Below, in pieces: positions 1 to 9,321 of a stretch of DNA of 64,000 nucleotides (the stretch's first letter is position 1; every line of letters begins with the position of its first letter). The notes beneath the pieces are model-generated. The model had not been told where the DNA came from, made no database searches, and saw nothing but the letters and a program-made list of their open reading frames with translations. The position numbers and the translations under genes were made by a program. Location of the stretch: assembly GCA_963781785.1 (NCBI GenBank), contig CAWAHD010000002.1:5146001-5210000 (forward strand), read 5' to 3'. The stretch comes from CAWAHD01 sp963781785. GTDB taxonomy: Bacteria; Planctomycetota; Planctomycetia; Isosphaerales; Isosphaeraceae.

Positions 1-1326
1 GAACCCGCTGACGATCAGGGTAGACGCCTCGGCCTCGGAGAGCCCGCGGCTCCGCAAGTAGAAGAGCTGTTCCTCGCCGATCTTGGAGACGCTGGCCTCA
101 TGGCCGATCTTGACGTCGTCCTCGTCGATCTCGATGTAGGGGTACGTGTCGGAACGGCTGCGCTCGTCGAGGATCAAGGCGTCGCAGACGACGTTGGACT
201 TGGAGCCCTTGGCGCCACTCGCGACTTTCAACAGGCCGCGGTAGCTGGCCCGGCCGCCGTTCTTGCTGATGCTCTTGGAGATGATCCGCGAGCTGGTGTA
301 AGGCGCGGCGTGGACGACCTTGCCGCCGGCGTCCTGGTGCTGGCCCTTGCCCGCAAATGCGATCGACAGGATCTCGCCCCGGGCCCCCTTGCCCATCATG
401 TAGACCGACGGGTATTTCATCGTGAGCCTGCTGCCCAGGTTGCCGTCGACCCATTCCATCAGAGAGTCTTCATAGGCCATCGCCCGCTTGGTCACCAGGT
501 TGTAAATGTTGTTGGCCCAGTTTTGAATGGTGGTGTACCGGCACCGCCCGTGCTTCTTGACGACGATCTCGACGACCGCGGAATGCAGGCTCTCGGAGGT
601 GTAGATCGGCGCCGTGCACCCTTCAACATAGTGGACCTGCGCCCCTTCCTCGATGATGATCAGGGTGCGCTCGAACTGCCCCATATTCTCGGCGTTGATC
701 CGGAAGTAGGCCTGCAGCGGAATGTCGACCTTGACGCCGGCCGGGATATAGACGAACGATCCGCCGCTCCATACCGCCGAGTTGAGCGCGGCGAACTTGT
801 TGTCTTCGATGGGGATGATCGTCCCGAAGTACTGCTTGACCAGATCGGGGTGCTCGCGGACGGCCGTGTCGGTATCGACGAAGATGACTCCCTTTTTCTG
901 GAGGTCTTCGCGGAGGCTGTGATAGACGACCTCCGATTCGTACTGAGCGCCGACACCGGCCAGGAACTTGCGTTCGGCTTCGGGGATGCCCAGCTTGTCG
1001 AAGGTGTTCTTGATCTCGGCCGGGACGTCGTCCCAGGTCTTTCCCTGGCGGTCGGCGGCCTTCATGTAGTAGTGGATGTCGTCGAAGTTGAGGGTCGACA
1101 GATCGCCGCCCCAGACCGGGGTGGGCTTCTGGTAGAAGACATCGAGCGCCTTGAGACGGAACTCGCGCATCCAGTCCGGCTCGTGCTTCATTTCCGAGAT
1201 CTGGCAGACGATGTCGCGGGTCAATCCGCGGCCGCTCTTGAACGAGTAGTTCGCTTCGGAGTCGTGGAAGCCGTACTTGTAGTCGTCTTTGATTCCGGCA
1301 ACCTGGAGATTCAAGTCGGTTGACAT
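1..1326 (-). CDS. sufB: Fe-S cluster assembly scaffold SufB (C-terminus cut by window edge)
   Basis: SufB forms the SufBCD scaffold complex that builds [4Fe-4S] clusters in the cytoplasm. Translation from the ATG at 1326 begins MSTDLNLQVAG and continues without a stop to base 1, giving about 442 residues of a protein usually near 470. It contains the SufB blocks GYGFHD-like (YKYGFHDSEANY), VWGGDLSTLNFDDI, the beta-helix region with QVHYVEGCTAP, and HEASVSKIGEEQLFYLRSRG near the end, which is a family signature. It lies 15 bp downstream of sufC on the same strand, so the two are very probably co-transcribed. No frameshift is seen in the visible part. Identification is firm; only the last residues are missing. 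Confidence 0.95.
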   Translation of the reverse strand, partial: MSTDLNLQVAGIKDDYKYGFHDSEANYSFKSGRGLTRDIVCQISEMKHEPDWMREFRLKALDVFYQKPTPVWGGDLSTLNFDDIHYYMKAADRQGKTWDDVPAEIKNTFDKLGIPEAERKFLAGVGAQYESEVVYHSLREDLQKKGVIFVDTDTAVREHPDLVKQYFGTIIPIEDNKFAALNSAVWSGGSFVYIPAGVKVDIPLQAYFRINAENMGQFERTLIIIEEGAQVHYVEGCTAPIYTSESLHSAVVEIVVKKHGRCRYTTIQNWANNIYNLVTKRAMAYEDSLMEWVDGNLGSRLTMKYPSVYMMGKGARGEILSIAFAGKGQHQDAGGKVVHAAPYTSSRIISKSISKNGGRASYRGLLKVASGAKGSKSNVVCDALILDERSRSDTYPYIEIDEDDVKIGHEASVSKIGEEQLFYLRSRGLSEAEASTLIVSGF

Positions 1327-1341
1327 GCTGGAAAGTCCCTT

Positions 1342-2182
1342 CTATTGAGCGACGGCTTTCAAGGGGGTTGCCGCCGCGACGGGGGTGATCTCGTCTTCGT
1401 CGCTGGCGGCGTCGGGGTGCTTCTCGCGAACCCAATCGTAGCCGTGGTCCTCGAGGTGCTGGACCAGGTCGGGCCCGCCGCTTTCGACAATCCGGCCGCC
1501 GAAGAGCACGTGGACGAGCTGCGGCTTGATGTAGTTCAAGATCCGCTTGTAGTGGGTGATGACCAGGATGCCCGTGCCGTGCTTCTTGGCCACGCGATTG
1601 ACCCCTTCCGAGACGATGCGGACGGCATCGATATCCAGGCCGCTGTCGGTCTCGTCAAGGATGGCGAAGCTGGGCCGGAGCATGGCGAGCTGGAGGATCT
1701 CGGCGCGCTTCTTCTCGCCGCCTGAGAATCCTTCGTTCAAGTAGCGGCGGGCGAATTCCTGGTCGACGCCGAGCTCGTCCATCTGCTCGCGCAGCTCCTT
1801 GCGGAAGTCGCGCATCGGGATCAGGTCTTCGCCTTCCTTGCGGCCGGGATTGCGGACGTTGGTCACGGCGTGCCGCAGGAAGTTGGCCACCGAGACCCCC
1901 GGGATCGACGTCGGGTACTGAAAAGCCAGGAACAAACCCGCCTTGGCCCGTTCGTCGGGCTCGAGGGCCAGCAGGTCCATCTCCGTCGAGCTTGACGGAG
2001 CCCTCGGTGACCTCATAGTTGGGGTGGCCCATCAGGGCGTAGCTGAGCGTGCTCTTCCCCGATCCGTTCGGCCCCATCAAGGCGTGGATTTCGCCCTGGC
2101 GGACCGTCAAGTCGACGCCGCGGAGGATCTCCTTGCCGCTGACCGAGACGTGCAGGTTTTCGATCGACAGAACCTTGCTCAT
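1342..2182 (-). CDS. sufC: SufC ABC-type ATPase of the Suf complex (frameshift in sequence)
   Basis: SufC is the ATPase subunit of SufBCD. The N-terminal part, from ATG 2182 (MSKVLSIENLHVSVSG), carries Walker A GPNGSGKST. The C-terminal part, in another frame, carries the signature FSGGEKKR and Walker B ILDETDSGLD, the form typical of SufC. The two join at about 1980, where GSVKLDG should be followed by MDLLALEPDERA; one extra G in the sequence breaks the frame. Corrected length is about 279 residues, somewhat above the usual 250 because of an alanine-rich tail ending LKAVAQ. It sits between sufR and sufB. Because the protein is conserved on both sides of the break and sufC is essential in most bacteria with Suf, I treat the break as a base-calling error. 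Confidence 0.9.
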
Positions 2183-2218
2183 CGTTTGTGCTCGTCAGTG
2201 GCCTCGAGTTACCCAGAT

Positions 2219-2912
2219 TCAGCCAGCGTCAGCCGCCGCTGGCCCTGGAACAGTGATCGGCTCTGGCTTGGCCTGGAAATCGCAGAAGCGGTCGCCGTCG
2301 AGCCGGCACTGACTGAGACGCAGGCCGCGCCCCAGCACCTTTTCGAGCATTTTTCGCTCGAGGGCACAGATTGCGGGGTCGACCTCGGCAAGCTCGTAGT
2401 ACGGGCAGGAGTGCTGGCGGAGAACCGGGATTGCCCCGCCCGAGTCAATGGCGACTTCGGCCTCGACCCCGCGGTCGTGGAGCACAGTGGGTGAGCTGCA
2501 CGAGCCGCCCTTCCCACTCCTGGCCGTGCACTTGCGATCGATAGATCTCGGCAAGACGCTCGGTCACCCGGGTGAAGAGCAGCCGGCGCAGCTTGCGGTC
2601 GCCGACAGTGCTCATCATTTCTTCCCACAGCACCAGAGCCAGATCGGTGTAATTCTGGCCCAACCGCTTTTGAGCGAGAGCACTGGCTTCATAGGTGTGC
2701 CGCGGACGACCGCGATCACGATGCTCGGTGCGCCGCTCGACCAAGCCCGCGCCGAGGAGCCGTGCCAGACGGTTGCGGATCGCCGTTCCCGTGACGCCCA
2801 GGCCGGCCGTCATCTCGGCGACCGTCAATGGGCCACTGCGGCGGATCATGTCCAGCAGATCTCGATCCGACGACTCGGACATCGGAACCTCGGAGCTGGG
2901 GGTGTTTCCCAA
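2219..2912 (-). CDS. sufR: SufR-like Fe-S-sensing transcriptional regulator (frameshift)
   Basis: The N-terminal half is a winged helix-turn-helix (LLDMIRRSGPLTVAEM, GVTGTAIRNRLARL, then the wing RDRGRPRHTYEAS). The C-terminal half, in another frame, has four cysteines spaced as in SufR: HSCPYYELAEV, DPAICALER, LRLSQC and GDRFCDF. SufR of cyanobacteria and actinobacteria binds a [4Fe-4S] cluster through such cysteines and represses suf genes. The halves join at about 2487 if one base is removed, giving QLTHVLHDRG. The start is either ATG 2912 or ATG 2882 (MSESSDRDLL). It is the first gene of the suf operon, ending 36 bp before sufC. A 10-bp inverted repeat about 100 bp upstream is a candidate operator. 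Confidence 0.82.
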
Positions 2913-3009
2913 TTAATCGCCCGCCGATTGCTCTCGTCACAGGAGCACACAGCCTCTATTCTAAGAGCTTAAAACCAGGGCGTCCATCGCGCGAGCCCCC
3001 TTTTTCGCT

Positions 3010-3035
3010 TTTTTCACAAAATAAATTGTGAAAAA
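3010..3035. promoter_or_regulatory. Perfect 10-bp inverted repeat, candidate SufR operator
   Basis: Bases 3010-3019 (TTTTTCACAA) and 3026-3035 (TTGTGAAAAA) are exact reverse complements separated by six bases (AATAAA). The site lies in the divergent gap between sufR (leftward) and purB (rightward), so it is not placed like a terminator. Cyanobacterial SufR is known to bind an inverted repeat of the type CAAC-N6-GTTG; the CACAA-N6-TTGTG core here has the same spacing and a related sequence. Binding by the local SufR is inference. Confidence 0.5.
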
Positions 3036-3093
3036 TCGGATGCTCTGGCTAGAAGTCTTGTTTTGAGATGGTGTTGCGTCATTTGTTATCCGA

Positions 3094-4540
3094 TTGAGCC
3101 GATCCGTGAACGAAGTATACGACAACCCGCTGATTGCCCGTTACGCGAGCCGGCCTATGGCTCGGCTGTGGTCAGCGCAGGCGAAGTTCTCAACCTGGCG
3201 GCGGCTCTGGCTGGCGCTGGCGGAGGCGCAGCGCGAGCTGGGGTTGAACATCTCCGCGGAGCAGATTGCGGCGCTTCGTGCCCAGGTCGATACGATCGAT
3301 TTCGAAGCCGCCAATGCGTACGAGACGACGATTCCGGCACGACGTGATGGCCCACATCCACGCCCTGGGTGACGCGGCCCCCGCGGCTCGCGCGATCATC
3401 CACCTGGGAGCCACGAGCTGCTTCGTGACCGACAACGCGGACTTGATCTTGATGCGCAAGGCCCTTGAGCTCGTGCGCGACAAGACCGTCGCCGGCGATC
3501 GACGCCCTGGCGTCATTTGCATCGGACCTGGCAGGACTTGCCGTGCCTGGGATATACCCATTTCCAGCCCGCCCAACTGGTGACCGTGGGCAAGCGGGCA
3601 GCGCTCTGGTGCCACGAGCTGGTGCTCGATCTCGCCGAGATCGAGCGCCGGCTGGCCGACTTGAAATTCCTGGGGGTCAAGGGAACGACCGGTACCCAGG
3701 CCAGCTTCCTGGCGCTCTTCGACGGCGACGATGCGAAGGTCGAGGAACTGGATCGCCTGGTTGCCGAGCGTTCGGCTTCGACGGCGTCTTATCCGGTTTC
3801 TGGCCAGACGTACTCGCGGAAGATTGACGCCCAGGTGCTGGCGGCGCTGGCAGGTCTGGCCGAGAGCGGCCATCGGTTCGGCACCGACTTGCGGCTCCTG
3901 GCCCACGAGCGCGAGATCGAGGAGCCGTTCGAGGCGGAGCAGATTGGCTCCTCGGCGATGGCCTACAAGCGGAACCCGATGCGGGCCGAGCGAATGTGCT
4001 CGCTGGCGAGGTTCGTGCTGGCCCTGCCGCCGGCCGCCAGCCAGACGGCCGCAACCCAGTGGCTCGAGCGCACGCTGGACGACAGTGCGATCCGCAGGCT
4101 GATCGTGCCGCAGGCCTTCCTGGCCGCCGACGCGATCCTCAACCTCTATCTCAACGTCGTGCCGGGACTGGTGGTGCACCGGGCGGTGATTGCGCGACAC
4201 GTTGCCGCTGGAGCTGCCGTTCATGGCGACCGAGAACCTGCTGATGGCGGCCGTCCAGGCTGGCGGAGACCGCCAGGACTTGCACGAGCGGATCCGGGTG
4301 CATGCTCTGGCGGCGGCCGAGCGGTTGAAGGAGGGCGCCCTCGAGAACGACCTGATCGATCGGCTCAAGGCCGATCCGGCGTTTCCCAGGCTGGATTTCG
4401 CGGACGTGCTCGAGCCGGCCCGGTTTACCGGGCGAGCGGCGGTGCAGGTTGATCATTTCGTGGCGGCCGTGATCGAGCCGATTCGCCGCCGCTATCCCGG
4501 AAGCCGGCGGTGGATCTCGATTCCGCGGTGCGGGTGTAGC
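3094..4540 (+). CDS. purB: Adenylosuccinate lyase PurB (four frame changes)
   Basis: PurB catalyses two beta-eliminations in purine synthesis, splitting SAICAR and adenylosuccinate with release of fumarate. Starts are TTG 3094 or GTG 3106, giving VNEVYDNPLIARYASRPM. Family blocks follow in three further frames: RHDVMAHIHALGD, IIHLGATSCFVTDNADL, GYTHFQPAQLVTVGKRA, the catalytic signature loop IGSSAMAYKRNPMRAER, and ELPFMATENLLMAAV. The frame changes fall near 3340, 3500, 3522 and 4200, and each is explained by one extra base. The end is uncertain because the reading after IRRRYPG is doubtful; I place it near the stop at about 4540. Conservation across every break argues against a true pseudogene. 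It faces rpsU. Confidence 0.85.
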
Positions 4541-4590
4541 CGGGGACGGCTCGCCAACAGGGCATTCGTAACCGGAAGCACGGGCTGGGG

Positions 4591-4836
4591 TCAGACACGG
4601 GAGGGCACGTGCTGGCGGGCCTTGCGCAAGCGCTTGAGCTCTTCACGGCGACGGCGCTCGCTGGGTTTTTCATAATAGGCTTTGCGTCGCATTTCCTTGC
4701 GAAGTCCACTCCGTTCGCAAAGCTTGCGGAAGCGGCGGACCGCCTCCTGGATGGACTCACCGGCACGCACCCTTAACTTCACCACAGGCCGAATCTCCGT
4801 TTCCGCGGCTGTGCGCCGCATCCGAAAAATGCCCAC
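4591..4836 (-). CDS. rpsU: Small ribosomal subunit protein bS21
   Basis: The sequence VKLRVRAGESIQEAVRR, FRKLCERSGLRKEMRRKAYYEK and PSERRRREELKR is that of bS21, a short basic protein of the 30S platform near the Shine-Dalgarno helix. The canonical protein begins MVKLRV. Here that position holds two adjacent GTG codons (4785 and 4782), so translation may start there, giving about 64 residues. The open frame continues upstream to ATG 4836 and would add the residues MGIFRMRRTAAETEIRP. The 3' end faces the end of purB. No neighbouring ribosomal gene is present. Confidence 0.9.
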   Translation of the reverse strand: MGIFRMRRTAAETEIRPVVKLRVRAGESIQEAVRRFRKLCERSGLRKEMRRKAYYEKPSERRRREELKRLRKARQHVPSRV

Positions 4837-5169
4837 ACGCTCGACACGCCCACGAATGGGCCGGCCGGCTTCTGTTCAAAACCACCCTGACCTTCCCGCA
4901 CGACTCGAAGAGCGTTCTCGATTTCGCCGGGAGCCAGATCGATGATCTGACGGCCGTCGGTCCCGCTTGAACTTCAATCGGGAATCGGTCAGGAATCCTT
5001 GATCTTACCTCCCGCGTTCGTCCAAGCCAAGGGGACAAAATTCTTTCAGAGGTGTGTTGTGTCGAGGTGTGCCTGGGAAGTGCCCGACCAGAAATGAGAA
5101 CGGCCGGCCCAAACCGCGGTGGTGCGGTTGGCCGGCCGACGCAGATTATCTGTCTCTCTCTCGTGCGGA
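4837..5169. other. Gene-free stretch between rpsU and the aldo/keto reductase
   Basis: About 330 bp that should hold the rpsU promoter (rpsU reads leftward) and the 3' end region of the aldo/keto reductase gene. I see no conserved protein in any frame and no convincing hairpin with a T-run. Confidence 0.4.
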
Positions 5170-6406
5170 TCATCCCAGGAGCTGGTCGGCCCGCGGCAGA
5201 AGCGTAGCGAAGTCGAGCTTGCTGGGGCACGCTTGCCGGGCTGCTTCCAGGTCGGCACCCTTCCAGTCTCGGGCGGCATCGGAAAGGCCCGCGTACAGCC
5301 GTCTGGCCTCATCGCGATAGCCGTGATGCTCGTGATACGTGAGAAACCGTGTCAGGTTACCCAGCTCGGCCGACGTAAGGCCGGCATGGCTGCACCGGCC
5401 GTCGCAGCCGGCGCACAGGGTGGGCCCGGCCGCGATGACGGCGTCGCGCAGGCTATCGATCTCGGCCTTGGTCATCGGCTTGAAGTCGCGGGCTGCCTCG
5501 GCGTTCTCCCGGACCTGGTCGGTATTCCGCATCGACACGCAGCAGGACGAAAACCGCTCGTCGGTCCAGATCGCGTGCAACAGGCGCCTGATAGGGCGTG
5601 AATCCCTTGAGGTCGAGACCCGGGAGTCCGCGACGTTCGATTTCCGCACCCAGGTTCGTGTTGCCCGCAACTTGCTTCATCGAGATCAGCCCGATCCCGC
5701 TCTTGTGGCAGAGATCCAGCGCCCGGTTCATCGCGTCTTCCTGCGCGATCCAGGGGTTATTCTGGAGCATGATGGCGTCGACGAAGCCTCCCTTGACGGC
5801 GGCTTCCAGGATTTCCGGCCGCCGCGGGTGATGGGTGGAAAATCCCACGAATCGCGCCTTGCCCGACTTGCGGATGGCTTCTGCCGTCTCTTTGAATTCC
5901 TTGCTCTGCGGCCATTTCACCTCGCGGCCAAAGTTGTGATCGCCCACGTGGTGGATGAAGATCAAATCGACATAGTCGGTTCTCAATGCCTTGAGCCGGT
6001 CGTCGAGCTGCTTGATCAACTGCCGGGGTGTGTTCGGCTGGTCCTTGGTGACCAGGAAGAGCTGCTTGCGAATCTCAGGCATCGCCTGAAGCCATCGGCC
6101 GATCGCCGGTTCCGAGCCGTAGCTCTTGGCCGTATCGATGTAGCGGAGTCCGTTCGCCCACGCAAACCGCAGGATCCGATCGAGGCCCACGCTTCGCCAT
6201 GTGCCCAGGTTGAGAATCGACACGTCCACGCCGGTCTTACCCAGAGTGCGCTTGGGTAACACGGCTGGCTGGGCCGGCTCTTGCGCCTCGGCCGGGCGGC
6301 TGGTCAGGAGCGACGACGCAACGGCGATGCCCGCTCCGGCTCCGAGAAAGCCACGACGGCCGATCGTTTTCGCCAGGTCGGGAGCTTGGTCCTCGTGGTC
6401 GTGCAT
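5170..6406 (-). CDS. Tat-exported aldo/keto reductase (frameshift)
   Basis: ATG 6406 follows an AGGAG box eight bases upstream. The N-terminus has a twin-arginine signal (IGRRGFLGAGAGIAVASSLL) and a processing region ending AEAQ, so the enzyme is predicted to act outside the cytoplasm. The reductase core contains KRTLGKTGVDVSILNLG, DTAKSYGSE (catalytic Asp and Tyr), VTKDQP and DYVDLIFIHHVG with the catalytic His. The frame breaks near 5582, where one extra C splits the Q-A-L-L-H-A-I-W reading; the continuation FSSCCVSMRN to a C-terminal CAGCDGRCSHAG cysteine cluster belongs to the same protein. This cysteine-ended form is frequent in planctomycetes. The substrate is unknown. About 411 residues when corrected. 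Confidence 0.8.
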
Positions 6407-6573
6407 GAAAGCTTCTCCTCTCGCGATGGTTGGGCACCGTCTCCAGGCTGGAGGGCGTCGTGACGACGCATCTTCAACCAAACCAAACTAATCGACTATG
6501 CCCGCATTGTCGAGGAGAAACGATCCCGACTGGCCATCATTCGATCGAGCGATGACAGAGTGGCCGCAGGGCG

Positions 6574-6786
6574 CTAAAAGCACTGGACCGCCTCAGACCG
6601 CGGCAGGGACGCCCCGGTCGGTGGCCTCGCGGTGCTGCGCCCGGCGATCTCCTCGCGGAGTACGCGCACGTGATCGGGCGCCTCGATGCCCAGACGGACC
6701 TGGTTGCGGTCGATCTTGACCACCGTCACGACGATTCCACCGTCGATCACGATTTTTTCGTTCAACTTGCGGCTCAGGACCAGCAT
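6574..6786 (-). CDS. csrA: Carbon storage regulator CsrA
   Basis: MLVLSRKLNEKIVIDGGIVV, VVKIDRNQVRLGIEAP and VRVLREEI match CsrA/RsmA, a dimeric RNA-binding protein that blocks or stabilises mRNAs at GGA motifs. The residues L4 and R44 region (VRVLREEI) used for RNA contact are present. The length of 70 is ordinary; the tail after REEI is not conserved. In many bacteria csrA is linked to flagellar genes, but here it stands alone, 168 bp upstream (in its reading direction) of nothing recognisable and facing the start of the aldo/keto reductase gene in tandem. Confident identification. Confidence 0.93.
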   Translation of the reverse strand: MLVLSRKLNEKIVIDGGIVVTVVKIDRNQVRLGIEAPDHVRVLREEIAGRSTARPPTGASLPRSEAVQCF

Positions 6787-7218
6787 TGCAAACTCCTTAT
6801 TCTCGGGAACCGTCGACTCGAAGGCTGCCCTCTATTCTCCACATCCCCCAACCATCCAGGGTTTCCCTGGGATCAAGCTGATCTCGACAGCGAACGCTCG
6901 TATGTTGCTCTATACGTAATTCCTACTGCATGCGCGATGCCAGCGTGACGTGACTTGGTCACCATTTGACGTAAAGTACGATGGCGGAGAGTCTTATTTT
7001 TTGTTCGATTCCATTCAAGTTTTGGGCGCGTGCCGGAGAGCCTGGCATATCTTGAAACTTTTCTTCTCAAAGTGACAGGAAATTCGGTGTCGGGTGGGAA
7101 CGGGGTAGAAGAAGTTGGCGGGATAGCCAGGTCGTCAAGAAATGGCTACGATCCTTGCTTGAGAGGTGCTGGGCAGGCGGTGATCGGGTTGATTGTGCGG
7201 AGCGAGCGGAGCCTGGAA
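6787..7218. other. Divergent intergenic region csrA / ispF
   Basis: About 430 bp between the csrA start and the favoured ispF start. The part 6900-7020 is noticeably richer in A and T than the surroundings, as expected for promoters. The ispF frame is open back to a GTG at 7030, but the residues encoded there do not resemble IspF. No other gene is seen. Confidence 0.4.
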
Positions 7219-7704
7219 GTGCGGGTAGGGATCGGGCACGACACTCACCGGCTGGTCGAAGGGCGTCCGCTGATCCTGGGAGGCCTGCGGGTCGAGCATC
7301 CGCGCGGCCTGGTGGGGCACTCCGACGCGGACGTTGTCTGCCACGCGGTAGCCGATGCTGTGCTGGGAGCGGCCGGCTTGGGAGACATCGGCGAATACTA
7401 TCCGGACACGGATCCACGGTGGCACGGACTTGACAGCACGAGGCTGCTCGCCGAGGTGGTCGGCCGCATCCAACAGCGCGGCTGGCGGGTCGTCAACTGC
7501 GACGTGATCATCCATGCCCAGGAGCCGAAGCTCGGCCAGCACAAAGCGGTGATCCGGGTGAACCTGGCTCGCCTGCTGGGTCTCGGAGAGGATGCCGTCA
7601 ACATCAAGGCCAAGACCGGCGAGCACGTTGGTCCGGTCGGGCGCGGTGAGGCGATTGTGTGCGAGGCCGTGGTGCTTCTCGAACCGTTGCCGGTTGGCAA
7701 TTGA
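7219..7704 (+). CDS. ispF: 2-C-methyl-D-erythritol 2,4-cyclodiphosphate synthase IspF
   Basis: IspF forms the cyclic diphosphate in the MEP pathway of isoprenoid synthesis. The sequence holds VGIGHDTHRL (metal-binding Asp and His), LILGGLRVEH, the GHSDADVVCHAVADA block, LGAAGLGDIGEYYPDTDP and, near the end, IKAKTGEHVGPVGRGEAI. I chose GTG 7219 because the IspF fold begins at VRVGIGHD and a GGAG lies seven bases upstream; GTG 7195 is an alternative. Corrected length is 161 residues, normal for the family. cysS follows after 43 bp on the same strand; ispF-cysS adjacency is common in bacteria. Confidence 0.93.
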   Translation: MRVGIGHDTHRLVEGRPLILGGLRVEHPRGLVGHSDADVVCHAVADAVLGAAGLGDIGEYYPDTDPRWHGLDSTRLLAEVVGRIQQRGWRVVNCDVIIHAQEPKLGQHKAVIRVNLARLLGLGEDAVNIKAKTGEHVGPVGRGEAIVCEAVVLLEPLPVGN

Positions 7705-7747
7705 CTGACAACCGGGAACCCAGAACGGACAACCGATAGCGATTTCC

Positions 7748-9247
7748 ATGCGCGTTTATAACACACTGAGTCAGTCGAAAGAACCGCTCGAGACGGTCGC
7801 CGCCGGCAAGGTCGGCATGTACGTCTGCGGACCCACGGTTTACTCGCCCAGCCACATCGGCCACATGGTCGGGCCGGTGATCTTCGACACGATCAAGCGT
7901 TATCTCGTCTACTGCGGCTATCAGGTGACGTGGGTGCTGAACATCACCGACGTTGACGACAAGCTGATCGTGCAGGCCCAGAAGGACGGGACAACCGTGG
8001 GGGAGCTTGCCGAGCGAGTCACCCGGGATTACCTCGACTGCCTGGAGGCACTGGGGGTCGACGGCATCGACCACATGCCGCGAGCGACCGAGCACATCGC
8101 CGAGATCGTGGCAATCAACCAGGGATTGATCGCCAAGGGGTTTGCTTACGAGTCGGGTGGGGACGTCTACTTCGACGTGGGCAAGGCGGCCGAGTACGGC
8201 AAGCTGAGTCACCGCGACCCCGAATCGCTCTTGGCCGGAGCCCGGATCGAGCCGTCGACCTTGAAGCATCATCCCGGGGATTTCGCGCTCTGGAAGCGCT
8301 CCAAGCCCGGCGAGCCGTCCTGGGAGAGCCCGTGGGGGCCCGGCCGGCCGGGCTGGCACATCGAATGCTCGGCGATGAGCATGAAATACTTGGGCCGGCA
8401 CTTCGATATCCATGGCGGCGGCCTTGACCTGGTTTTTCCCCATCACGAAAACGAGCTGGTCCAGTCTGAGTCCTATACGGGCGAGACGTTTGCAACGTAC
8501 TGGATGCACAACGGCTTGCTCACGAAGGAGGGACGGAAGATCTCCAAGTCCGACCCGGGGACCATCGTGCTGATGAGCGACCTTTTGAAGGCGTACGAGC
8601 CGGACACCCTGCGCGCCTTGCTGCTGTCGAGTCACTACCGGCGGCCGATCGATTTCGGGCCCAGCCGGCTCGATGAGATCGAACGGGGGCTTCAGACGTT
8701 TTACCGGGCTTTCGAGCGGTTCGCCGAGCTGACCGGCGAGCCCTTCGAGCAGCTCGAGGCCCCCACGAGCCGGGGCGAGCTCGACCCGGGAGCCTCGGCG
8801 TTTCTCGCCGAGGTGGCCGAACACCGCCAGCAGTTCCTCGATGCGATGGACGACGACTTCAACACGGGCGGCGCCCTGGGCGAGCTATTCGAGATCGTGC
8901 ACGCCATCAACCGGTTTGCCGCCAGTACGCTCGGATCCGGACCGCAATCCGGGACCGACGGCAGTCTGTCCGAGTACCGGACGGGGATGACCGTGCTCAG
9001 AGAGCTGAGTCGGATCCTCGGCCTGTTTTCCAGGCCGGCCAAGACCGGAGCCGCCCTGAGCGAGCCCTTGGCGCCTCGGCTGATGGGTCTCTTGATCGAC
9101 CTTCGCGCCCGGCTCCGGAAGGACAAGAATTTCGGCCTGGCCGACGAGATCCGCAACCGGCTCTCCGAGCTGGGAGTGACCCTGGAGGACCGTCCCGACG
9201 GCACGCGCTGGCGCCACGAGCGCGGGCGCGAGACCGACAGCGGGTAG
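7748..9247 (+). CDS. cysS: Cysteinyl-tRNA synthetase CysS
   Basis: Class I aminoacyl-tRNA synthetase of 499 residues that charges tRNA-Cys. Visible motifs are the zinc cysteine in MYVCGPTVY (C27), the HIGH motif as SHIGH (about 35-39), NITDVDDKLI, the second zinc cysteine in WHIECSAM, the histidines in DIHGGGLDLVFPHHENE, and the KMSKS motif as KISKSDPGT. KISKS followed by DPG rather than SLGN is a mild variation. The DALR-type anticodon-binding region follows. Uninterrupted frame, ATG start. It lies between ispF and ruvC on the same strand. Confidence 0.97.
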   Translation: MRVYNTLSQSKEPLETVAAGKVGMYVCGPTVYSPSHIGHMVGPVIFDTIKRYLVYCGYQVTWVLNITDVDDKLIVQAQKDGTTVGELAERVTRDYLDCLEALGVDGIDHMPRATEHIAEIVAINQGLIAKGFAYESGGDVYFDVGKAAEYGKLSHRDPESLLAGARIEPSTLKHHPGDFALWKRSKPGEPSWESPWGPGRPGWHIECSAMSMKYLGRHFDIHGGGLDLVFPHHENELVQSESYTGETFATYWMHNGLLTKEGRKISKSDPGTIVLMSDLLKAYEPDTLRALLLSSHYRRPIDFGPSRLDEIERGLQTFYRAFERFAELTGEPFEQLEAPTSRGELDPGASAFLAEVAEHRQQFLDAMDDDFNTGGALGELFEIVHAINRFAASTLGSGPQSGTDGSLSEYRTGMTVLRELSRILGLFSRPAKTGAALSEPLAPRLMGLLIDLRARLRKDKNFGLADEIRNRLSELGVTLEDRPDGTRWRHERGRETDSG

Positions 9248-9321
9248 AGATGGGAGTTTGTTTCCAGTCGCACCGGATGGAGCCGGCTCCCGGCTCCGCA
9301 TCGATCACGGAAGAGACGAGC

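Noticed and set aside
100..1323. Long rightward open frame opposite sufB
   Set aside because: It is an antisense shadow of a high-GC conserved gene; the leftward frame carries all SufB motifs.
3094..4540. Programmed frameshifting in purB and other genes
   Set aside because: The breaks have no common slippery sequence or following structure, occur several times per gene and affect unrelated genes, so sequence errors are simpler.
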